19,646 nucleotides of DNA from Cytophagales bacterium (lineage in GTDB: Bacteria; Bacteroidota; Bacteroidia; Cytophagales; UBA9547), in the NCBI GenBank assembly GCA_025360395.1, contig JANYCH010000085.1, positions 1 through 19,646 on the forward strand. The letters run 5' to 3'. A program made the translations under genes and the position numbers. Position 1 is the stretch's first letter. The number at the start of each line of letters is the position of its first letter. The notes under the pieces are model-generated. The model was not told where the DNA came from. It ran no database searches and saw only the letters and a program-made list of their open reading frames with translations. Shown in pieces: positions 15,644-19,646 of this stretch.

Positions 15644-16708
15644 CTAATAAAGGAACAAATAATCGTAGTGGATGAGTTCTTTTTGTCTCTTTTGGGTTTT
15701 ATATTCTTCCAGTTTATCGGACGAAAATTGTGTTCTCCCTATACCTAACAAACTTCCGTTTTGGTCTTTAATTTTAATGACATCGCCTTTTAAAAATGTG
15801 CCTTCAATGGCTTTAATTCCTACAGGCAATAAACTAACTGGTTTGTCTGATAAAAGAGCCTTTTTTGCTCCCTCATCTATCACGATAGCAGTTTTTGCGG
15901 CACTTTCAGCATTCGCAACCCATCTTTTTATATTGGAAGCGTTTTTTTTAGGTACAAAATGAGTTCCCAGCTTTTCACCCGAAATAAGTCTAGTAAGGAT
16001 GGCTTCTTTTTTGCCATTCGCAATGTGAACATGTATTCCAAGCCCAGCGACTTTTTGTGCTATTGTACTCTTTGTGAGCATCCCTCCCCGTCCAAATTGT
16101 GATTTCTCCTTGGAGATATATTGCTCAAGACTTTGGTTTGAATATTCAACCTGCTCGATAAGCTTAGAATCAGGACTTTGAGGATTTCCTGTAAAAATGC
16201 CGTCCACATTGGAAAGTATAATTAACCTGTCAACTCCTAACATTGAAGAAACAAGTCCTGCTAGTTCATCATTGTCTGTAAACATTAATTCAGTTACCGA
16301 CACAACATCATTTTCATTGATTACTGGCACAATGTTGTTTTTTAACAATGCTTCCACACAATTTTTCATATTCAGGTAGTGCCCCCTGTCCCGAAAGTCT
16401 TCTTTTGTCACCAAAACCTGTGCGCAAAGGAGTCCAAGATCCTGAAAAATATCAGCGTATAACGAAATGAGTTTTACCTGCCCTATTGCAGCTAAAACCT
16501 GTCTTCTGCTCACATCATCAGTTTTTTCTGGCAAAGAGGCAAGACTGCGTCCTGAAGCGACAGCCCCTGAAGTTATCAAAATCACTTTATTACCCTCCTT
16601 TTTTAAAGAAGCAATTTGTGAACACAGCGACTTTAGGATGGTTATGTCCAGTTTGCCGGAAGTATCGGTAAGGACATTGCTGCCTACCTTTATCACGATG
16701 TTTTGCAT
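15644..16708 (-). CDS. proB: Glutamate 5-kinase
   Basis: This 354-residue enzyme phosphorylates glutamate to gamma-glutamyl phosphate, the first step of proline synthesis. An amino-acid-kinase domain (1-~250) has IVIKVGSNVL, ITSGAVASGR, FRDRGHYLN, PVINENDVVSV and FTDNDELAGLVSSMLG, then the FGRGGMLTK loop where many family members have GTGGM. A C-terminal PUA domain (~270-354: SLLPVGIKAIEGTFLKGD, SLLGIGRTQF) is present, as in full-length enzymes. Proline feedback is usual in the family. The usual partner proA is not in the window; the gene instead shares a unit with the downstream E1-rhodanese gene. A 98-base gap separates it from gldH, with TAGCTTTC, a one-mismatch -7 box, just upstream of the ATG, so it may have its own promoter. 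Confidence 0.93.
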   Translation of the reverse strand: MQNIVIKVGSNVLTDTSGKLDITILKSLCSQIASLKKEGNKVILITSGAVASGRSLASLPEKTDDVSRRQVLAAIGQVKLISLYADIFQDLGLLCAQVLVTKEDFRDRGHYLNMKNCVEALLKNNIVPVINENDVVSVTELMFTDNDELAGLVSSMLGVDRLIILSNVDGIFTGNPQSPDSKLIEQVEYSNQSLEQYISKEKSQFGRGGMLTKSTIAQKVAGLGIHVHIANGKKEAILTRLISGEKLGTHFVPKKNASNIKRWVANAESAAKTAIVIDEGAKKALLSDKPVSLLPVGIKAIEGTFLKGDVIKIKDQNGSLLGIGRTQFSSDKLEEYKTQKRQKELIHYDYLFLY

Positions 16709-16773
16709 TGGAAGTAAAGAAAGCTATTTGAGCTTTAATTGTGCAATGTTGATTGAATTTAAAAAGTACATTA

Positions 16774-16790
16774 GATAAGCAATTCTTATC
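16774..16790 (-). terminator. Small hairpin after gldH
   Basis: GATAAG and CTTATC form a perfect 6-bp stem with a 5-base loop, 16 bases after the gldH stop and before proB. The stem is AT-rich and followed only by a short TTTTTA some 10 bases later on the minus strand, so termination would be partial at best. Confidence 0.22.
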
Positions 16791-16806
16791 CAATTATCAG
16801 TCTGTA

Positions 16807-17307
16807 TTATTCTTTAGTAGTTCCTGCGTCTTCTAACCTGAATCCTATTGAATAAATCTCTGGTAAAGGATCCTGTCTCATATATTGTTTCAATTTGATA
16901 ACATAAGTACCTTTTTTGGGAAAGCTAAAGTTTTTCAGGATTTCGAATTTATGACTGTAAATATCTCCGAGCCCCTTACCAAGAGGTTTTCCGGAACTTG
17001 GTTCCATTAGGATCAATTCGGTTTGCTGTGATTTGATTTCCTGACCGGCAGAATCTTGAAGATAATAACGGATATACAAATTATAAAATGGGTAATTTTC
17101 AGAATTCCTGACATTTACCAAAAGGTTGAAGGGTTTACTGATATCATCAACTTTAAATTTGAAAACCTGTAAACTGTCTATGTACCAGGTTTTTCCTGAT
17201 AAGTCATTATTTTCTTCAAAAAGTCTTTTCTCATCACAGGCAACTAATCCGGTTACAAAAAAACCAGCTATCAATATTTTAAAAAAAACAAAGTATTGCA
17301 ATTTCAT
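16807..17307 (-). CDS. gldH: Gliding motility lipoprotein GldH
   Basis: The 166-residue product has a lipoprotein signal ending in the lipobox LVAC with Cys24 followed by DEKR, so it would be lipid-anchored. The mature part follows the GldH family pattern: FEENNDLSGKTWYIDSLQVF, KPFNLLVNVRNSENYPFYNL, LILMEPSSGKPLGKGLGDIY and FPKKGTYVIKLKQYMRQDPL. In Flavobacterium, loss of GldH stops gliding; the Gld proteins act with the type IX secretion and motility machinery at the cell envelope. Its biochemical role is not known. It starts 3 bases after the ricT stop, an arrangement I recall as common in Bacteroidota. It supports reading the organism as a glider or at least T9SS-bearing, and fits the sorting domains in this window. 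Confidence 0.88.
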   Translation of the reverse strand: MKLQYFVFFKILIAGFFVTGLVACDEKRLFEENNDLSGKTWYIDSLQVFKFKVDDISKPFNLLVNVRNSENYPFYNLYIRYYLQDSAGQEIKSQQTELILMEPSSGKPLGKGLGDIYSHKFEILKNFSFPKKGTYVIKLKQYMRQDPLPEIYSIGFRLEDAGTTKE

Positions 17308-17310
17308 AAA

Positions 17311-18495
17311 CTAAAGCAGGTTTTCTCTTTTTGGGAAATTTCCAGGCTCACTGCTTCCAGGAGTTCTTGATTTTGGTTTCTTCTTTTTCTTTTTATTTGA
17401 ATATTTTTTATCCATTTGAAGAAGATCATAATTCATTGGCTTGTCATCTTCTACTTTTAATGTAACCAAAAGTCCTTGCGGAGTAATTGCTTCCGGTTTT
17501 TCGCCTACTTTGTTCATTTCCAATACCCGTACTACATCGGAAACCGGCAATGGGTACCAATCAGTTTCCTGCTTATAGCTAAACCACATTATCCTTCTGA
17601 AAATATCAGTTTTTTGAAGAAATGCAGCCCCTTTTATTGTTTGCAAGGGAGTTTCTACCTGTGGAATGTCTTTCCAGGCATCCATGTATGTTTCCAACTC
17701 ATAATTCAGGCAGCATTTTAGCCTACCACATTGCCCTGAAAGTTTAGTAGGATTTATTGAAAGGTTCTGATATCTGGCAGCTGTTGTATTCACATTTTTG
17801 AAATCTGTTAGCCAGGTTGAGCAACATAATTCCCTGCCACATACACCAATACCGCCCAAACGTCCTGCTTCTTGTCTCAGACTTATCTGTTTCATTTCTA
17901 CCCTCACCTTGAATTCCCCGGCAAGCACTTTTATTAGCTCTCGGAAATCTACACGGTCATCGGCAGAATAATAAAATGTTGCCTTGGTATTATCCGCCTG
18001 AAACTCAACATCAGATAATTTCATGTTCAATTTCAGGTCCATTGCTATATTCCTTGTGCGGAATAGAGTTGGCATTTCGCGGTTTTTAGCACCAACATAT
18101 TTGTCAATGTCCTTTTGAGTAGCTTTTCTTAAAATAGATTTTATCTCATCATTGTTCAGGACTGCTTTTTTTCTCATCTGAATACGTACAAGCTCACCTT
18201 GCATAGAAACAAAACCCAAATGAACGCCAGATCCTGTATCAACCATAACGGCATCCCCAGTATATAATTCTAAATTATTTGTATTTCTGAAAAATTCTTT
18301 ACGCCCACCTTTAAACCTTATTTCCAAAATGTCAAAATGGTCAAGTAAAACCTCGTCCATGTCAACCAGCCAATTAAATACATTCAATTTATTGCAACCT
18401 CCTGTAGAACAGCTTTTTCCAGAGCTCCCGGTGCTTCCACAACCACAGCCTCCGCTTTTGCTTTCACCAGATGTGCATACTTTACTATTTTCCAT
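17311..18495 (-). CDS. ricT: RicT/PSP1 family regulatory iron-sulfur protein
   Basis: The ATG at 18495 (MENSKVCTSG) is chosen over a TTG two codons upstream. The 394-residue protein carries the PSP1 core: DILEIRFKGGRKEFFRN, TGDAVMVDTGSGVHLG, ADDRVDFRELIKVLA, and the two cysteine blocks GVCGRELCC (C219, C224, C225) and GQCGRLKCC (C256, C261, C262). In B. subtilis RicT (YaaT) binds Fe-S clusters with RicA and RicF and steers RNase Y. An N-terminal extension adds five more cysteines (C7, C17, C19, C29, C34) in a Gly/Ser-rich stretch, and the C-terminus is strongly basic (KKKKKKPKSR), perhaps touching RNA. It leads a unit with gldH. RicA and RicF partners are not seen here. Confidence 0.88.
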   Translation of the reverse strand: MENSKVCTSGESKSGGCGCGSTGSSGKSCSTGGCNKLNVFNWLVDMDEVLLDHFDILEIRFKGGRKEFFRNTNNLELYTGDAVMVDTGSGVHLGFVSMQGELVRIQMRKKAVLNNDEIKSILRKATQKDIDKYVGAKNREMPTLFRTRNIAMDLKLNMKLSDVEFQADNTKATFYYSADDRVDFRELIKVLAGEFKVRVEMKQISLRQEAGRLGGIGVCGRELCCSTWLTDFKNVNTTAARYQNLSINPTKLSGQCGRLKCCLNYELETYMDAWKDIPQVETPLQTIKGAAFLQKTDIFRRIMWFSYKQETDWYPLPVSDVVRVLEMNKVGEKPEAITPQGLLVTLKVEDDKPMNYDLLQMDKKYSNKKKKKKPKSRTPGSSEPGNFPKRENLL

Positions 18496-18627
18496 ATACA
18501 ATATTACTCACAAATTATCTTTAAAGGTTTATTCAGTTCAAAAAAGTAGGATTAGGCTTAAAAACACAGAATTTATGAATGAAGTTTAAAAAAAGGATCC
18601 TTTCTTTATAAATTGCCCAAAAAAATT

Positions 18628-19011
18628 ATGTCTAAAATTATCATTAAAAGCAAAAACGCACCTGAACCAATAGGTCCTTACAGTCAGGCGGTGTTAGCTG
18701 GTAACATGTTATTTGTTTCTGGCCAGGTGGCTTTAAATACGGAAACAGGGCAAATGGAAAATGCAGATATCAATTCAGAAACCTCACAGGTAATGAAAAA
18801 TCTATCTTCTATACTCTCTCAGGCGGGTTTTAATTTTTCTCACGTTGTCAAAAGCACCATTTTTTTAAAAGATCTTAATAACTTCAATACTGTCAATGAA
18901 TTATATGGAGATTATTTCAAAATTGATCCTCCTGCAAGAGAAACAGTTGAAGTTTCAAGGTTACCACGTGATGCTAAAGTTGAAATTTCAGTAATAGCTG
19001 TAAAATCTTAA
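18628..19011 (+). CDS. ridA: RidA family reactive intermediate deaminase
   Basis: This 127-residue protein belongs to the YjgF/YER057c/UK114 family, which hydrolyses reactive 2-aminoacrylate and other enamines or imines from PLP enzymes. The ATG at 18628 (MSKIIIKSKNAPEPIGPYSQ) is chosen over the TTG five codons earlier. Family marks are PIGPYSQAV, LFVSGQVAL, NLSSILSQAG, VVKSTIFLKD and PPARETVEVSRLP with the carboxylate-binding Arg104, and Glu119 near the end. The cysteine found after the arginine in E. coli RidA is replaced by Thr106, a common variation. Expected to be a cytoplasmic trimer. It stands alone, divergent from ricT, with a 12-bp palindrome (AAAGGATCCTTT) 24 bases upstream. Confidence 0.94.
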   Translation: MSKIIIKSKNAPEPIGPYSQAVLAGNMLFVSGQVALNTETGQMENADINSETSQVMKNLSSILSQAGFNFSHVVKSTIFLKDLNNFNTVNELYGDYFKIDPPARETVEVSRLPRDAKVEISVIAVKS

Positions 19012-19054
19012 CAAGGGAACTGAGATAGGGATCATGATTATCATATTCCTGTAG

Positions 19055-19090
19055 CCTTTAGTCTCCCTTTTGGGGAGATTTAGAGGGGTT
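19055..19090. repeat. Palindromic GC-rich element forming the 3' end of phhB
   Basis: TCTCCC and GGGAGA (19062-19067 and 19073-19078) form a hairpin with a TTTTG loop in otherwise AT-rich DNA, flanked by CCTTTAG and ATTTAGAGGGG. It lies between convergent ridA and phhB and supplies the last ten codons of phhB. I recall closely similar elements (CCCCTAAATCTCCCC type) scattered in many Bacteroidota genomes. Confidence 0.5.
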
Positions 19091-19315
19091 AAGTTTGTCT
19101 ATTTCTTTTGCAAGGTTACGGTCTTTTTCTGTAACCTTGTTTCCTGCTTCGTGAGTATTTAGCTTAATTTCTACCACATTGTATACATTGCTCCACCACG
19201 GATGATGATCGTACTTTTCTGCTAACAAAGCAACCCTACACATAAAAGAAAATGCTTCTGAGAAGTTTTTGAATTTAAATATCTTGCTCAAAACATCATG
19301 TTGTTCTAACCACAT
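19058..19315 (-). CDS. phhB: 4a-hydroxytetrahydrobiopterin (pterin-4a-carbinolamine) dehydratase
   Basis: This 85-residue enzyme dehydrates the carbinolamine formed by aromatic amino acid hydroxylases, restoring the pterin cofactor. The family signature EKYDHHPWWSNVYNVV with the catalytic His pair is present, followed by EIKLNTHEAG (third histidine) and VTEKDRNLAKEID. FKNFSEAFSFMCRVALLAE forms the usual helix. It is about ten residues shorter than typical at the N-terminus; an in-frame stop just upstream excludes a longer start. Its last ten residues (NPSKSPQKGD) are encoded by a palindromic repeat and look like a late addition. A phenylalanine hydroxylase gene is not visible here, so the in vivo partner is open. 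Convergent with ridA. Confidence 0.92.
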   Translation of the reverse strand: MWLEQHDVLSKIFKFKNFSEAFSFMCRVALLAEKYDHHPWWSNVYNVVEIKLNTHEAGNKVTEKDRNLAKEIDKLNPSKSPQKGD

Positions 19316-19646
19316 ATAATCAGTAATTTATTTTTTTGTTTATTAATTGTCTAATATGTTTTAAATCTGATTATATAATAACATAATTTCTCAATGAGGA
19401 ATCTCTATATTATAAATAATTTATTAAGGTAATTTAATGCATTTACATTCATAAATTAAACACAAACCTTAAGTAATTTTAAGTTTTAAGAAATATTTAA
19501 TAGCTAAGACATCCGTTAATAAGGTTTATTGTTTTTATTTGTGAAATCATTTTAAAATAAAAATAATTCACTTGATATTTTTTATTTTATATTTTTTTAT
19601 AGTAGAGCCCAGATAATTGCGTTTATCTAAAATCTTCGTAACTTTC
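19316..19646. other. AT-rich stretch without a recognised gene
   Basis: The last 331 bases contain no open frame of note, no tRNA-like fold and no exact TAnnTTTG box on either strand that I could find. The composition is strikingly AT-rich even for this genome. It probably holds the phhB promoter and the upstream or downstream region of a gene beyond the window. Confidence 0.5.

Noticed and set aside
18592..18603. 12-bp palindrome AAAGGATCCTTT between ricT and ridA
   Set aside because: It is perfect but short, half of it lies in A/T runs, and palindromes of this size arise by chance; no second copy was seen near another gene.
1..19646. CRISPR array, toxin-antitoxin, restriction, secondary-metabolite or other new multi-gene system
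   Set aside because: Every sizeable gene fits a housekeeping or surface-protein family, and no cluster of unknown genes or regular repeat-spacer array exists in the window.

Overview
The window is ordinary chromosomal DNA from an AT-rich member of the Bacteroidota, most likely a gliding, Cytophaga-like organism. Four things point there: two classes of type IX secretion system (T9SS) C-terminal sorting domain (one type A, one gliding-associated type B); a gldH lipoprotein gene directly behind a RicT/PSP1 gene; the Bacteroidota form of the M16 peptidase; and several perfect matches to the Bacteroidota -7 promoter box TAnnTTTG. No transposase, integrase, phage gene, CRISPR array or recognisable defence system is present. 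Calls come from reading the sequence and family knowledge only; no database search was possible.

Layout. 1-910 (+) is the 3' part of waaA (Kdo transferase), meeting a small unknown gene (907-1143, -) tail to tail. 1401-4018 (-) holds two overlapping genes for large exported proteins: a surface protein ending in a dockerin-like calcium loop, then a type A T9SS substrate. Divergent to these, 4246-5995 (+) encodes an outer-membrane beta-barrel protein with an odd Pro/Lys-rich tail, followed at 4 bases by a ComF-type phosphoribosyltransferase. A SpoU/TrmH RNA methyltransferase (-) and trxA (+) diverge from a short region carrying a perfect 10-bp inverted repeat. 7116-10356 (-) holds an M16 zinc peptidase and a glutamine-dependent asparagine synthetase. 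tRNA-Val(GAC) lies at 10515-10589 (-). A 1284-residue T9SS type B surface protein fills 10710-14564 (+). 14565-18495 (-) runs ricT, gldH, proB, then a MoeB/ThiF-type E1 fused to rhodanese. 18628-19315 has ridA (+) and a pterin-4a-carbinolamine dehydratase gene (-), tail to tail. The last 331 bases are very AT-rich with no gene seen.

How the genes relate. The exported proteins and GldH fit a cell that secretes adhesins or surface proteins through the T9SS and glides, but the core secretion genes are not here. The rest is housekeeping: LPS core (waaA), redox (trxA), amino acids (asnB, proB), cofactor sulfur transfer (MoeB-rhodanese), RNA modification, and clean-up of reactive metabolites (ridA, phhB).

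The most unusual structure is at the DNA level. Degenerate 7-bp tandem repeats (GTTGTGA-like) form the trxA/asnB junction, supply the asnB stop codon, and also occur inside asnB, where they encode a surface-loop segment. A second, unrelated 7-bp tandem repeat lies beside the tRNA. I found no convincing new multi-gene system.
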